A stretch of DNA of 64,000 bases from Sphaerisporangium siamense (GCF_014205275.1 NZ_JACHND010000001.1:5642001-5706000); one strand, 5' to 3'. Shown: positions 8,857 through 18,058, numbered from the stretch's first letter. Notes: generated by a model not told the origin, from the sequence alone. Made by a program: numbers and translations.

Positions 8857-9639
8857 CTAGGCGGGGCGGGACAGGCCCTGGCCGAGGCCGCCGTCCACCG
8901 CGAGTTCCGTGCCGGTGGTGAAGGTGGCGTCGAAGGCCAGGAACAGGACGGCGGCGGCGACCTCCTCGGAGGTGCCGTGCCGGCGCATCGGGGTGACGGC
9001 GTCGCCGAGCCGTTCGAACGCGGCGCGCTCCTCCTCGGTGGCGTCCACGGCGCCGAGCGTGGGCGTCCTGATGAAGCCCGGGCTCACGGTGTTCACCCGG
9101 ATGCCCCGCGGCAGCAGCTCGGCGGCGAACACCTTGGCGAACGACCGCAGCGCGCCCTTGGTGCCGGAGTAGACGCTCATGCCGGGGCTGCCGGAGTCCA
9201 CCACGACCGAGGTGGTCAGCACGAACGACCCGCCTTCTCTGACCAGCGGGGCGAGGCGGCGCATGGTGAAGTACGCGCCCTTGGTGTTGACGTCGAACTG
9301 CCGGTCGTAGTCGTCCTCGGTGACGTCCGGGAAGGGGTGCAGGGTGGCGACCCCGGCGTTGACGAACACCAGGTCCACCTGACCGAGCCGCTCCCCGGCG
9401 AGCGCGGCCAGGGCGTCGATGTCGCCGAGGTCGGCGGTGTCGGAGCGGAAGACGTGCGCGCCGGGCCCGAGCTCCTCCCGCGCCGCCCGCAGGTTGTCCT
9501 CGTTGCGGCCGGTCACCACGACCCGCGCGCCGCCCTCCACCAGCGCCTTGGCCGTGGCGAGGCCGATGCCGATCGTGCCGCCGGTGATGACGGCCGTCCT
9601 GCCGATGTACGGGGTGGGGGTATGTGCGTTCGCGGGCAT
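8857..9639 (-). CDS. Short-chain dehydrogenase/reductase (SDR)
   Basis: A 260-residue classical SDR oxidoreductase using NAD(P)H. The cofactor loop TGGTIGIG is at residues 19-26, the NAG motif at about 94-96, and the catalytic Ser144, Tyr157 and Lys161 (YSGTK) are all present. The C-terminus [14 protein letters not shown] is typical. The substrate is unknown. It is divergent from an HxlR-type regulator at 9801, the classic arrangement for redox- or aldehyde-induced reductases, so the regulator likely controls it. Confidence 0.93.
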   Translation of the reverse strand: MPANAHTPTPYIGRTAVITGGTIGIGLATAKALVEGGARVVVTGRNEDNLRAAREELGPGAHVFRSDTADLGDIDALAALAGERLGQVDLVFVNAGVATLHPFPDVTEDDYDRQFDVNTKGAYFTMRRLAPLVREGGSFVLTTSVVVDSGSPGMSVYSGTKGALRSFAKVFAAELLPRGIRVNTVSPGFIRTPTLGAVDATEEERAAFERLGDAVTPMRRHGTSEEVAAAVLFLAFDATFTTGTELAVDGGLGQGLSRPA

Positions 9640-9743
9640 GCGGGCTCCGGTTCTCGTCGGGGGATCGGGCGACCCGGTGCGGCGGCGGTCCGCCGCCCGC
9701 CTCCGGTCGTACGGGCAAGCCTCGTGGCCGCCGCCGGAAGCGG

Positions 9744-9780
9744 CAAGTACCTACTATTTTGTGCGGTACTCACCTACGGG
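9744..9780. promoter_or_regulatory. Candidate HxlR operator/divergent promoter
   Basis: The A/T-rich part of the SDR-HxlR gap carries two GTAC-centred repeats (GTACCTAC from 9747 and GTACTCACCTAC from 9766), 19 bp apart. HxlR-type regulators often bind GTAC-containing sites. The assignment is by position and pattern only. Confidence 0.4.
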
Positions 9781-9800
9781 TCAGTGAGGACGGTCAGCGC

Positions 9801-10175
9801 ATGTCGAGACAGCCCTACGCGTGCGGCCTGGACGCCGCCGTCGACGTCATGGGCGGCAAGTGGAAGGCGCGCATCCTGTGGCGGCTCAGCGAGGGCACGC
9901 GGCGCTTCGAGGAGCTCAGGCGCGAGATCCCCGGCATCAGCGAGAAGATGCTGATCCAGCAGCTTCGCGAGATGGAGGCGCACGGGCTGGTCCACCGCGA
10001 GATCCACCGGCAGGTCCCGCCGAAGGTGGAGTACTCCCTCACCGAGTTCGGCGTGTCGCTGAACGCCGCGCTGGAGCCGCTCGGCGACTGGGGGCACGTC
10101 CACATGGAGCGCATCGTCGCCGCCCAGGAGGCCCTGGAACAGGAGCGGGCGAGGCCGCGCGGCGCGCGGCCGTAG
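9801..10175 (+). CDS. HxlR family transcriptional regulator
   Basis: A 124-residue HxlR/DUF24-type winged-helix protein. The family signature is complete: CGLDAAVDVMGGKWKARILW, RFEELRREIPGISEKMLIQQLREMEAHGL and the wing PPKVEYSLTEFG. The conserved N-terminal Cys8, the redox or aldehyde sensor in HypR/YodB-like members, is present. The ATG at 9801 matches the normal family start, so upstream in-frame codons are not needed. It is divergent from the SDR gene it probably regulates. Confidence 0.93.
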   Translation: MSRQPYACGLDAAVDVMGGKWKARILWRLSEGTRRFEELRREIPGISEKMLIQQLREMEAHGLVHREIHRQVPPKVEYSLTEFGVSLNAALEPLGDWGHVHMERIVAAQEALEQERARPRGARP

Positions 10176-10181
10176 CCGGGG

Positions 10182-11357
10182 TCAGGGCGTGGGCGTGGCG
10201 GCGGGCTCGGCCGGTGCGCGGCGGCGGGCGAGCGTGCCGGCGAGGAGTGTCACCGCGACCATGAGCGCGGTGACCACGCCGAAGGACACCGGCAGGCTGG
10301 TCTGGGCGGCGATGCCGCCGATGGCGCTCGGCGCGATGAACCCGGAGGTGTAGCTGATCGTGGCCACCCCGGCGACCCCCTCGCTGGGCGTCCGCGCGGC
10401 GTTGCCCGCCGCCGCGAAGGCCAGCGGCACGACCACCGCCACGCCGATCCCGATCAGCATGAACCCGGTGACGGCCGGGACCGGGGTGCGGGCGACGACG
10501 ACCAGCGCCCCGCCGAGCGTCGCGAGCAGCCCGCTGATCCGCACGGTCACCACCGGGCCGAGCCGCCGGACGACCATGTCCCCGCACAGCCGTCCCACGG
10601 CCATGGTCAGCGCGAAGGCCGTGTAGCTCATCGCCGCCACGCCCGGGGACGCCCCGGTCACGTCCCTCAGGTAGACGGCGCTCCAGTCCGCGCCCGCGCC
10701 CTCGCCGAACACCGCGCAGAAGCCGATCAGCCCGAGCAGCAGCACCGAGCGGGACGGCAGCACGAAGTGCGCGGGGGCCTCCTCGCCCTCGCGCGGGCGC
10801 ACGTCCAGCAGGTGGCGGCCGATGACCAGGCCGACGGCGAGGAGCACCGCGGCCGTGACGCCGAGGTGGACGCGGGCGTCGACCCCGAAATGGGCGGCCA
10901 GCGTGCCCGCCGCGCCGCCCGCCAGGCCGCCGACGCTCCACATGCCGTGCAACCCCGACATGATCGAGCGGCCCATGCGCTGCTCGACGACGACGCCCTG
11001 CTCGTTCATGCCGACGTCGCACATGCCCGCCGACGCGCCGAACACCAGCAGCGTCACCCACAGCACGCCCAGGTTGGGCGCCACCGCGGGGAGCGCGAGC
11101 ATCACCGACCACAGGGCGAGCAGCACGCGGGTGGCAGGGCGGTTGCCGAAGCGGTGGATGACCCGGCCGGCCATCGGCATCGCGATCAGCGTTCCGACGG
11201 CCGGGGCGAGCAGCGCCAGACCCAGCTCGCCGGGACCGGCCTGCACGTGGTCCTGGATCCAGGGGATGCGGGTGGCGAAGGAGCCGCTGACGGCGCCATG
11301 GACGGCGAAGGTCATCGCGACGGCCACGCGGGCTCGCCTCAGCACGCGTGAGTCCAC
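10182..11357 (-). CDS. MFS transporter (YbjJ/fucose-permease-like, 12 helices)
   Basis: A major facilitator of about 391 residues with 12 hydrophobic segments, including TRIPWIQDHVQAGPGELGLALLAPAVGTLIAMPMAGRVIHRFG. This pattern is typical of the YbjJ-like group of uncharacterised sugar or metabolite transporters. I prefer the GTG at 11357 (VDSRVLRRARVAVAMTFAVHG) because it places the first helix normally; an in-frame GTG at 11393 would add 12 residues. It is separated from the convergent-end HxlR gene by only 6 bp and from the upstream MMPL gene by a strong terminator. Confidence 0.87.
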   Translation of the reverse strand: MDSRVLRRARVAVAMTFAVHGAVSGSFATRIPWIQDHVQAGPGELGLALLAPAVGTLIAMPMAGRVIHRFGNRPATRVLLALWSVMLALPAVAPNLGVLWVTLLVFGASAGMCDVGMNEQGVVVEQRMGRSIMSGLHGMWSVGGLAGGAAGTLAAHFGVDARVHLGVTAAVLLAVGLVIGRHLLDVRPREGEEAPAHFVLPSRSVLLLGLIGFCAVFGEGAGADWSAVYLRDVTGASPGVAAMSYTAFALTMAVGRLCGDMVVRRLGPVVTVRISGLLATLGGALVVVARTPVPAVTGFMLIGIGVAVVVPLAFAAAGNAARTPSEGVAGVATISYTSGFIAPSAIGGIAAQTSLPVSFGVVTALMVAVTLLAGTLARRRAPAEPAATPTP

Positions 11358-11414
11358 GGCACCGAACCTAACAGAAAAGGCGTTTCCGATCACTTGCTCG
11401 CGAATGGGAAACCC

Positions 11415-11452
11415 GGCGCCGGGGCCGCGTCCGTGAGCGCGGCCCCGGCGCC
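11415..11452 (-). terminator. Terminator hairpin after the MMPL gene
   Basis: A perfect 15-bp stem, GGCGCCGGGGCCGCG with its complement, and an 8-nt loop lie 5 bp beyond the MMPL stop codon. It separates the MMPL transcription unit from the downstream MFS gene. Confidence 0.75.
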
Positions 11453-11457
11453 CGGCG

Positions 11458-13626
11458 CTAGCGGCCCACGCCCGCGCGGCTGTCCTCGCCGGACGGAGAG
11501 GCCTCCAGGTGGTGGCGCAGCCGCTCGCCCTCGATGTCGAGGTCGGGCAGGGCCCGGTCCAGGGGACGGGGCAGCCACCACGCGGCGCGGCCGAGCAGCG
11601 ACATCACCGCGGGCACCAGCGTCATGCGGACCACGAACGCGTCGATGAACACGCCGACGGCCAGCGCGAACCCGATCGACTTGATGATCGGGTCGGAGGT
11701 GAACACGAACCCGGCGAACACCGAGATCATGATCAGCGCGGCGGCCGTCACCACGCGGGCGTTCTCGCCGAGGCCGTTGATCGTGGCCTGCCGCGCGGTG
11801 TCGCCGTGCACGTAGTCCTCGCGCATCTTGGACACCAGGAACACCTCGTAGTCCATGGCCAGGCCGAACAGGATGCCGATCAGGATGATGGGCAGGAAGC
11901 TGACCAGCGGTCCGGGGGTGTCCACGCCGACCAGGTTCGCCAGCCGTCCGTCCTGGAACACCGCCACGGTGATGCCGAAGGTGGATCCGACGGTCAACAG
12001 GAACCCGGCCGCCGCCTTGAGCGGTACCAGCAGCGAGCGGAACACCAGCATCAGCAGCAGGACCGACAGGCCCACCACGATGATCAGATAAACGGGCAGG
12101 GCGTCGGCGAGCTTGGCGGAGATGTCGATGCCGACCGCCGTGGTGCCGGTCAGCGAGACCTCGGCCCCCTGGACGCCGGTCAGCTTCGCCCGGATGGCGT
12201 GGACGGTGTCCTCGGTCGCGGCGTCGGTCGGGCCGGTCGTGGGGATCACCGCCACCAGCGCGGTGGTGCCGGACTGGTTGAACTGCGGCGGCGCCACCGC
12301 CGCCACGCCCCGCACGCCGCCGATGAGCGCGGTGGCCTGCTGGGCGGCGGCGCGGGTGGCCCCGGCGTCACCGGCGGACACCACCGTGACGAGGCGGCCG
12401 TTGAACCCCGGGCCGAACCCTTCGCTGATCATGTCGTACGCCTTGCGCTCCGAGGAGTCCTCGGCCGCGGTGCCGGCGTCGGGCAGCGCCAGGTGCATGC
12501 CGGTGACGGGCAGGGCCAGCGCGCCGAGCGCCAGCACCCCGGCCAGCAGCACCGGCACGCGCAGCCGCGTGATCAGGCGGCCCCAGCGGTAGCCGAACCC
12601 CTCCTTGACGGGGGCGGCGGTGCCGGCGGCGCGGTGCCGGCGGGGCAGGATCTTGGTGCCGGTCCAGGCCAGCACGGCAGGCAGCAGGGTGAGCGCGACC
12701 AGCACGGCGACGGCCACGGTGGCCGCGGCGGCCAGGCCCATGGCGGTCAGGAACGGGACCCCGACCACCGACAGCCCGGCCAGGGCGATGACCACGGTCG
12801 CGCCCGCGAACACCACCGCGGAGCCCGCGGTGCCGATCGCGCGCCCGGCGGCCTCCCGCGCCGGGACGCCCTCCAGCAGGTACTGGCGGTAGCGGGAGGT
12901 GATGAACAGCGAGTAGTCGATGCCGACGGCCAGGCCCAGCATCAGCGCCAGCACGGGGGTGGCGTCGTTGAGCTCGACCACGCCGGTCAGCGCGTACAGC
13001 CCGGCCATGCCGACGCCGACGCCGACCAGGGCGTTGACCAGGGTCATCCCGGCGGCCACCAGGGAGCCGAACGTGATGATCAGCACGAGTGCCGCGACGA
13101 CGACGCCGATCGACTCGGTGGCACCGTCGAAGTGGAACTCCCTGACGACCTCGCCGCCGACCTCCACCCGCGTGCCGCCCTGCGCGTCGCGGGCGATGTC
13201 CCGGTACGCGGCGCGCTGCGCGTCGGTGATGTCGGGGAGCTCGTCCACGAACTGGACGGTGACCAGCGCGTAGCGGCCGTCCTGCGACAGCGCCCGGACC
13301 TGGAAGGGGTCGAGCGCCGCGGCGACGCCGGGGATCGCGGCGGCCTTCTTGACGACCGGGGCCACGTCGGCCGGGGAGAGTTTCGCGCCCTGCGGGGCGG
13401 CGATCACGATCGTGCCGGTCGCGCCGCCGCTCTGCGGGAAGCGGTCGCGCAGCGCGTCCATCGCGCGCTGGGACTCGGTGCCGGGCATGCGGAACTCGCC
13501 GGTGGTCGCGCCGCTGAACGCGGCCGCGGCGCCGCCCAGCAGCCCCAGCACCAGCAGCCAGATCGCCACGACCAGGCCGCGGCGCCCGAAGCACCATCGG
13601 CCCAGCCGGTACAGCAAGCTCGCCAT
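11458..13626 (-). CDS. MMPL family (RND-type) transporter
   Basis: A 722-residue MMPL transporter with two repeats, each a periplasmic-type loop plus a six-helix bundle. The proton-relay motifs are visible in both halves: GLAVGIDYSLFITSRYR and GLAMDYEVFLVSKMRED. The family exports lipids, siderophores or antibiotics using the proton gradient. The ATG at 13626 (MASLLYRLGRWCFGRRG) with an AAGGAAAGG ribosome site is preferred over an upstream start. It follows a TetR gene in the same direction and is probably repressed by it. Confidence 0.93.
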   Translation of the reverse strand: MASLLYRLGRWCFGRRGLVVAIWLLVLGLLGGAAAAFSGATTGEFRMPGTESQRAMDALRDRFPQSGGATGTIVIAAPQGAKLSPADVAPVVKKAAAIPGVAAALDPFQVRALSQDGRYALVTVQFVDELPDITDAQRAAYRDIARDAQGGTRVEVGGEVVREFHFDGATESIGVVVAALVLIITFGSLVAAGMTLVNALVGVGVGMAGLYALTGVVELNDATPVLALMLGLAVGIDYSLFITSRYRQYLLEGVPAREAAGRAIGTAGSAVVFAGATVVIALAGLSVVGVPFLTAMGLAAAATVAVAVLVALTLLPAVLAWTGTKILPRRHRAAGTAAPVKEGFGYRWGRLITRLRVPVLLAGVLALGALALPVTGMHLALPDAGTAAEDSSERKAYDMISEGFGPGFNGRLVTVVSAGDAGATRAAAQQATALIGGVRGVAAVAPPQFNQSGTTALVAVIPTTGPTDAATEDTVHAIRAKLTGVQGAEVSLTGTTAVGIDISAKLADALPVYLIIVVGLSVLLLMLVFRSLLVPLKAAAGFLLTVGSTFGITVAVFQDGRLANLVGVDTPGPLVSFLPIILIGILFGLAMDYEVFLVSKMREDYVHGDTARQATINGLGENARVVTAAALIMISVFAGFVFTSDPIIKSIGFALAVGVFIDAFVVRMTLVPAVMSLLGRAAWWLPRPLDRALPDLDIEGERLRHHLEASPSGEDSRAGVGR

Positions 13627-13711
13627 GAGCAGACAGCCTTTCCTTGGGGGATCTCGGGGGAAGGGCGGCGCGAATCGGCCGCGGTCGCCGGGCATCGGCG
13701 AAGATCAGGGG

Positions 13712-13742
13712 GAGCGCCGGGAGCGCCGGGAGCGCCGGGAGC
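13712..13742. repeat. 9-bp tandem repeat between TetR and MMPL genes
   Basis: The unit GAGCGCCGG occurs three times head to tail plus a partial fourth copy, just after the TetR stop codon. A 9-bp unit would not break a frame, so it may be slippage-derived. No function is evident. Confidence 0.6.
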
Positions 13743-13747
13743 ACTGT

Positions 13748-14302
13748 TCAGCCGCGGTCGCGGCCCAGGGCGCGCAGGGCGGCGGCGGCCATCGCCTCGC
13801 GCAGGGTGTCGTCGTCGTACGGCAGGTCGGCGGCCGCGGTGACGAACATGCCGGTCAGGGCCATGAAGGCGGCCACCTGGTCGTGAGGGTCGGGGGAGTG
13901 GCCCGCCAGCGCGGCGGTCAGGCGGTGTTCGATGCCGTCGATGCCTCCGACGTCGAGGGCGGCCAGTGAGGTGACGTCGGCCACGTTGTCGAACAGCAGC
14001 TTCATCTCGCGGCGGTAGCGCAGGATGAGGTCGACGAAGGCCCGGACCGTGGTCTCGGCGTCCGCGCGCGCGCCGAGGGCGTCCAGGCGGACGAGCAGTG
14101 CCGCCGCCTCGTTGCCGACCGGCAGCAGCAGCTCGGCGAGGATCGCCTCCTTGTTGGCGAAGTGGTACAGCAGCGACGCCTTGGAGCAGCCGACGTCGGA
14201 GGCGATGTCGGCCAGCGACGTGCCGCGGAAGCCGTGCTGGACGAACAACCGCAGCGCCGCGGCGAGGAGCTGGTCGCGCAGACCGGTGGAAGAGCGGGCC
14301 AC
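13748..14302 (-). CDS. TetR family transcriptional regulator
   Basis: A 184-residue TetR protein. The helix-turn-helix is at residues about 10-55 (AAALRLFVQHGFRGTSLADIASDVGCSKASLLYHFANKEAIL), followed by an all-helical ligand domain. The start is the GTG at 14302. Two copies of a 16-bp near-palindrome lie just upstream, indicating autoregulation. The downstream MMPL gene in the same direction is the natural target, so this is probably a ligand-released repressor of export. Confidence 0.92.
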   Translation of the reverse strand: MARSSTGLRDQLLAAALRLFVQHGFRGTSLADIASDVGCSKASLLYHFANKEAILAELLLPVGNEAAALLVRLDALGARADAETTVRAFVDLILRYRREMKLLFDNVADVTSLAALDVGGIDGIEHRLTAALAGHSPDPHDQVAAFMALTGMFVTAAADLPYDDDTLREAMAAAALRALGRDRG

Positions 14303-14314
14303 GCGACCACCATA

Positions 14315-14348
14315 CTGTCCGATCGGTCAGATCTGTCCGAACGGTCAG
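14315..14348. promoter_or_regulatory. Twin TetR operators
   Basis: Two copies of CTGTCCGANCGGTCAG stand at 14315-14330 and 14333-14348. Each is an inverted repeat of TetR type (CCGATCGG core in the first copy), and their starts are 18 bp apart. They lie 13 bp upstream of the TetR start codon. Confidence 0.7.
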
Positions 14349-14457
14349 GAAAGAGGGTGTGAACTTGGTCACGGGACGCGGCCGACGCCGGCGTCCCGGG
14401 CGGGGAGACCCCGGCCCGGGACGCGATCGGGCGGGTGCGCCGCCCGGGAGTTCTCTT

Positions 14458-16035
14458 CTAGGCCAGCGGGATGGTCATGTCGCTCTGGACGCGCGCCGGG
14501 GTGAGGGCGATGTTGTAGACGCGGACCTCGTCGATGAGACCGGCGAAGTGCTCGTTCCGGACCGGGTCGCCGCCGACCCTGAAGAGGCCGCTGTCGAAGA
14601 TCGGTTTCCCGGAGGCCGGCGCCGAGGCGACCTCCTCGCCGTTGACGTAGAAGCGGAGCGTCGCGCCGTCATAGGTGGCGGCGACGTGCGACCAGGTGTC
14701 GAGCGGCAGCGTGACCGGGCTGGCGACGCTCTTCTCGGTGTCGCTCGTGAACCGCGCGCCGTCGGTGTAGAGCGCGTAGGACTGCCCGTTCGCGCGTGCC
14801 TTCGTAATGATCGGGCGCGACCCCGACAGCTCGGACGGCCGCACCCACGCTTCGAGCGTGAACGCGTCGGTGGTCCTGACGAAGGGGTTGTCCCAGGTCG
14901 AGAAGAGGGAGTTCGTCCCGTCGAACGCTATGGACTGCCCGAACCGGCCCGTGTCCGTGAAGTCGCAGTAGTACAGCTGCCCGGAGTTGTCGTGCCCCGA
15001 CGCGTCGAACATGTGGTCGTTGAGCCCGTAGGCCGCGGCCAGGCCCTGCTGGGACCGGGTGAAGATGGCCTGGTTGGAGGGCGGGCCCGCCTTCCCGGTG
15101 GTGTCCCTGGGCACGACCCGGTAGTAGTGGGTGCCCACCGCCAGGAGTTCGGTGTAGGTGGTGCCGGTGACCAGGGCGACACGGGTGTTCGCGCGCGGAA
15201 CGAAGTCCCGCCAGACGGAGCGGTGCACCTCGTAGGACGCCACGCCGTGGTCGTCGCTCGCCGCGCCCCACTGGAGCGTCGCCGAGTCCGCTCCCGTCAC
15301 GGTGAGCGTGCCGGGCGCGGAGGGCGGGTCGTCCGGGCCGGTCTCCTCGTTGATCGGAGTCGTCATGTCGCTCTGGATCTGTGCCGCCGTCAGGGCCACG
15401 TCGTAGATCCGCAGTTCGTCGAGGAGGCCGGTGAAGTACTCACCCCAGACCCAGTTGCCGCCGATGCTGAGCTCGCCGTTGCCGTAGGTCACCGAGCCCG
15501 CGGCGGGCGAGGAGGCGATCAGCGTGCCGTTCACGTAGAACCGCAGGTCCTCGCCGTCGTAGGTCGAGGCGACGTGCGACCAGGTGTCCACCGGCAGCCG
15601 GTCCTCGTCGGTGACGCTGTTCTCCCCGTCGCTCACGAACCATGAGCTGTGGGCGTAGAGCGCGTAGGACAGGCCGCCCGATCGTTGCTTGAGCAGGATC
15701 GTCCGCCATCCCTCGACGTCGTCCGGCCGCACCCATGCTTCGAGCGTGAACGCGCCGGAGACCCTGAGAGAGGGGCTGTCCGGGACCGAGACGACGGTGG
15801 AGTGGGACCCGTTGAGCGACAGCGCCTGGCCGAACTTGCCGGCCTGCTCCCAAGTGGGACTGAGCGTTATTCCGTGGTTGCCGTTCCCCGACGAGTCACC
15901 CGGCGAGCCGTCGAACCCGTACGCCGCGACCAGGCCGTCCGCGGAGGCGGCGGCGGGGGGCGCGGTCGTCACGATGGCGCTCAGCAGGGCCGTGCATAAG
16001 CCGACGAGCATGACAAAAAGCCGTTTTAGCTGCAT
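14458..16035 (-). CDS. Secreted protein with two LamG-like domains and a fibronectin III-like linker
   Basis: A 525-residue exported protein. The signal peptide is MQLKRLFVMLVGLCTALLSA through PAAASA. Residues about 30-220 form one concanavalin/LamG_3 domain (AAYGFDGSPGDSSGNGNHG, FTLEAWVRPDDVEGW, WSHVASTYDGEDLRFYVNG). A fibronectin III-like stretch follows (LQWGAASDDHGVASYEVHRS), then a second LamG domain with the same motifs. Such proteins bind carbohydrate or cell-surface polymers; no catalytic domain is present. The ATG at 16035 is chosen because it begins the signal peptide. Confidence 0.9.
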   Translation of the reverse strand: MQLKRLFVMLVGLCTALLSAIVTTAPPAAASADGLVAAYGFDGSPGDSSGNGNHGITLSPTWEQAGKFGQALSLNGSHSTVVSVPDSPSLRVSGAFTLEAWVRPDDVEGWRTILLKQRSGGLSYALYAHSSWFVSDGENSVTDEDRLPVDTWSHVASTYDGEDLRFYVNGTLIASSPAAGSVTYGNGELSIGGNWVWGEYFTGLLDELRIYDVALTAAQIQSDMTTPINEETGPDDPPSAPGTLTVTGADSATLQWGAASDDHGVASYEVHRSVWRDFVPRANTRVALVTGTTYTELLAVGTHYYRVVPRDTTGKAGPPSNQAIFTRSQQGLAAAYGLNDHMFDASGHDNSGQLYYCDFTDTGRFGQSIAFDGTNSLFSTWDNPFVRTTDAFTLEAWVRPSELSGSRPIITKARANGQSYALYTDGARFTSDTEKSVASPVTLPLDTWSHVAATYDGATLRFYVNGEEVASAPASGKPIFDSGLFRVGGDPVRNEHFAGLIDEVRVYNIALTPARVQSDMTIPLA

Positions 16036-16203
16036 GTTTATCCCCACAGAGTAAGGAGAGATCCCTCGGCCCCTGATCTGTATCACTGATTTGTCGGGAA
16101 ACAGGGGGGTGTGGCCGATATTGGACGCCGAGTGCCGCCGTCCCTGAGGATGGCCTCGCCGTCACCTCACCCCCGCCCACGCTCCGACGATTCCAGTCGC
16201 CTT

Positions 16204-16219
16204 GACAAGGAAGATTGTC
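16204..16219 (+). promoter_or_regulatory. Possible ArsR operator overlapping a TTGACA box
   Basis: An inverted repeat GACAA-ggaaga-TTGTC lies 19 bp before the ATG of the ArsR-type gene and overlaps the hexamer TTGACA (16202-16207). This suggests autoregulation. No clear -10 box fits, so the promoter call is weak. Confidence 0.4.
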
Positions 16220-16237
16220 GGATGGCAGGGTTGGCCC

Positions 16238-16858
16238 ATGCTGGATGTGGCGGTGATCGAGGACCCGGCCGCGGCCGAGGTGTCCCTGGACCCTGTGCGG
16301 GCGCGCCTGCTGTCCGAGCTCTCGGAACCGGCCTCGGCCACCATGCTGGCGGCCAAGGTGGGTCTCCCGCGGCAGAAGGTGAACTACCACCTCAAGGCCC
16401 TGGAGCGGCACGGCCTGGTCGAGCTGGTCGAGGAGCGCCGCAAGGGCAACGTCACCGAGCGCGTGATGCGCGCCACCGCGGCCTCGTACGTGATCTCGCC
16501 CGTCGCGCTGGACGCGGTCGCCCCCGACCCGTCCCGCTCGCCCGACCAGCTCTCCGCGCGGTGGCTGCTGGCCCTCGCCGCCAAGCTGGTGCGCGATGTG
16601 GGCACGCTCATCACCGGCGCCGCCCGGGCGCGCAAGCCGCTCGCGACGTTCGCCATCGACGGCGAGATCCGCTTCGCCTCGGCCGCCGACCGCGCCGCCT
16701 TCGCCCAGGAGCTCGCCGCGGCGGTGACGGCCCTGGTCGGCAAGTACCACCACGAGGGCGCGGAGGGCGGGCGCGACCACCGGGTCGTCGTCGCCGTCCA
16801 TCCCGCCGTGCCCTCCGCCGCCGCGGAGGCGGACCGACCCACGACGCAGGAGACGTGA
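16238..16858 (+). CDS. ArsR-type helix-turn-helix regulator
   Basis: A 206-residue winged-helix protein with the DNA-binding region at residues about 10-75 (DPVRARLLSELSEPASATMLAAKVGLPRQKVNYHLKALERHGLVELVEERRKGN). The longer C-terminal helical domain ends in ALVGKYHHEGAEGGRDHRVVVAVHP. It is followed after 2 bp by an SRPBCC gene, a pairing very common in actinomycetes, in which the regulator controls the SRPBCC gene. The ATG at 16238 is used; an in-frame TTG at 16202 coincides with the TTGACA promoter-like box and is rejected. Confidence 0.9.
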   Translation: MLDVAVIEDPAAAEVSLDPVRARLLSELSEPASATMLAAKVGLPRQKVNYHLKALERHGLVELVEERRKGNVTERVMRATAASYVISPVALDAVAPDPSRSPDQLSARWLLALAAKLVRDVGTLITGAARARKPLATFAIDGEIRFASAADRAAFAQELAAAVTALVGKYHHEGAEGGRDHRVVVAVHPAVPSAAAEADRPTTQET

Positions 16859-16860
16859 CG

Positions 16861-17607
16861 ATGCACGAGTTCGAGGTGCGCGAAGAGATCGCGCTCGACG
16901 CGACACCCGAGGAAGTCTGGGAGGCGATCGCCACCGGCCCCGGCGTCGACTCCTGGTTCATGGGCCGCAACCGGATCGAGCAGGCCGAGGGCGGCACGCT
17001 GACCCACGAGGTGATGGGACAGACCTCCACGGCCACCGTCACCGGCTGGGAGCCGGGCCGCCGCTTCGCCTACGAGAGCGACAAGAACCCCGATGGCACC
17101 TTCATGGCCTTCGAGTACCTCATCGAGGGACGCGAGGGCGGCAGCACCGTGCTGCGCATGGTGCACAACGGCTTCCTCGGCGACGACTGGGAGGCCCAGT
17201 ACGAGGCGCTGAAGAAGGGCGACGGCCACTACCTCAAGAAGCTCGCCGCCTACCTCCGCCACTTCCCGGGGCGGACGTCGCGGTTCAGCTTCCTGGTGCC
17301 GGGCCCGCGGGTTCCCGACCACGCCCGCCTGTGGGACGGCTTCAGGAGCGCGCTCGGCGTCACCGGCGAGCTCACGCCCGGCACCCGCGTGCGCATCGCG
17401 GTCGACGGGGTGGCCCCGGCCGACGGCGTCATCGTCAGCACCGACTACCCGACCATCCCGAGCGTGTGCACCGGCGATTCGCTGTACACGTTCATGTGCG
17501 GCTACCGCGACACGGTCGTCGTCGAGCAGCACTGCTTCGCCGACGGCGTCGACGGCGACGCGGCCCGCGACGCGTGGGCGGCCTGGGCGGCCCGCGCCTA
17601 CGCCTGA
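16861..17607 (+). CDS. SRPBCC (AHSA1-like) domain protein
   Basis: A 248-residue protein. The first about 145 residues form an SRPBCC/AHSA1 lipid- or ligand-binding fold (MHEFEVREEIALDATPEEVWEAIATGPGVDSWFMG ... EYLIEGREGGSTVLRMVHNGF). A second region of about 100 residues (FLVPGPRVPDHARLWDGFRSALGV to the C-terminus) resembles a further SRPBCC-like half. The ligand is unknown. It is translationally linked to the ArsR gene (2-bp gap) and ends before a strong hairpin. Confidence 0.9.
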   Translation: MHEFEVREEIALDATPEEVWEAIATGPGVDSWFMGRNRIEQAEGGTLTHEVMGQTSTATVTGWEPGRRFAYESDKNPDGTFMAFEYLIEGREGGSTVLRMVHNGFLGDDWEAQYEALKKGDGHYLKKLAAYLRHFPGRTSRFSFLVPGPRVPDHARLWDGFRSALGVTGELTPGTRVRIAVDGVAPADGVIVSTDYPTIPSVCTGDSLYTFMCGYRDTVVVEQHCFADGVDGDAARDAWAAWAARAYA

Positions 17608-17647
17608 CCCGCGTCACCCGCCCGGCCCGCCTGACCGGCCCGGCGCG

Positions 17648-17685
17648 CTGGTCCGCGTGCCCGCCACGGCGCGCACGCGGACCAG
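17648..17685 (+). terminator. Hairpin terminator after the SRPBCC gene
   Basis: A perfect 13-bp stem (CTGGTCCGCGTGC with GCACGCGGACCAG) and a 12-nt loop lie 40 bp after the SRPBCC stop and 13 bp before the YCII gene start. It is therefore terminator-like or part of the YCII leader. Confidence 0.55.
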
Positions 17686-17698
17686 GCAGGATGCACCC

Positions 17699-18058
17699 AT
17701 GAAATACATCCTGATGATCTACAACAACCCCGCCACCCTGGCGGCCATGTCCGACGCCGAGCGCGACGGCGTCATGGGAAGGGTGGACGCCATCATCCAG
17801 GAGCTGCGGGGGACGGGCGAGTGGGTCGGCGGGGCCGCCCTCGCCGCGGCCGGCGAGGCCAGGACGGTGCGGGTGCGCGGTGGCGTGCCCGCGACGACCG
17901 ACGGGCCGTACGCCGAGGCCAAGGAGCAGCTCGCCGGCTACCTGGTGGTCGACTGCGCCACGCCCGAGCGCGCCGCGGAGATCGCGCTGCGCTGGCCGGA
18001 CGCCGAGTTCGGCGCGATGGAGGTGCGGCCGGTCATCGGCGTGGTCGACGCCGTCTGA
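17699..18058 (+). CDS. YCII-related (DGPF) domain protein
   Basis: A 119-residue single-domain YCII/DGPF protein of unknown biochemical role. The family pattern is clear: MKYILMIYNNP at the start, TTDGPYAEAKEQLAGYLVVD in the middle and a conserved C-terminal EVRPV strand. In actinomycetes such genes commonly accompany ECF sigma genes; here only SRPBCC and ArsR genes are near. The ATG at 17699 begins exactly at the family start. Confidence 0.92.
   Translation: MKYILMIYNNPATLAAMSDAERDGVMGRVDAIIQELRGTGEWVGGAALAAAGEARTVRVRGGVPATTDGPYAEAKEQLAGYLVVDCATPERAAEIALRWPDAEFGAMEVRPVIGVVDAV

Noticed and set aside
11509-13842. Long open frame (777 codons) antisense to the MMPL gene
   Set aside because: It is the mirror of a strongly supported transporter gene; its translation is His/Arg/Gly/Asp-rich without domains, a by-product of high GC.
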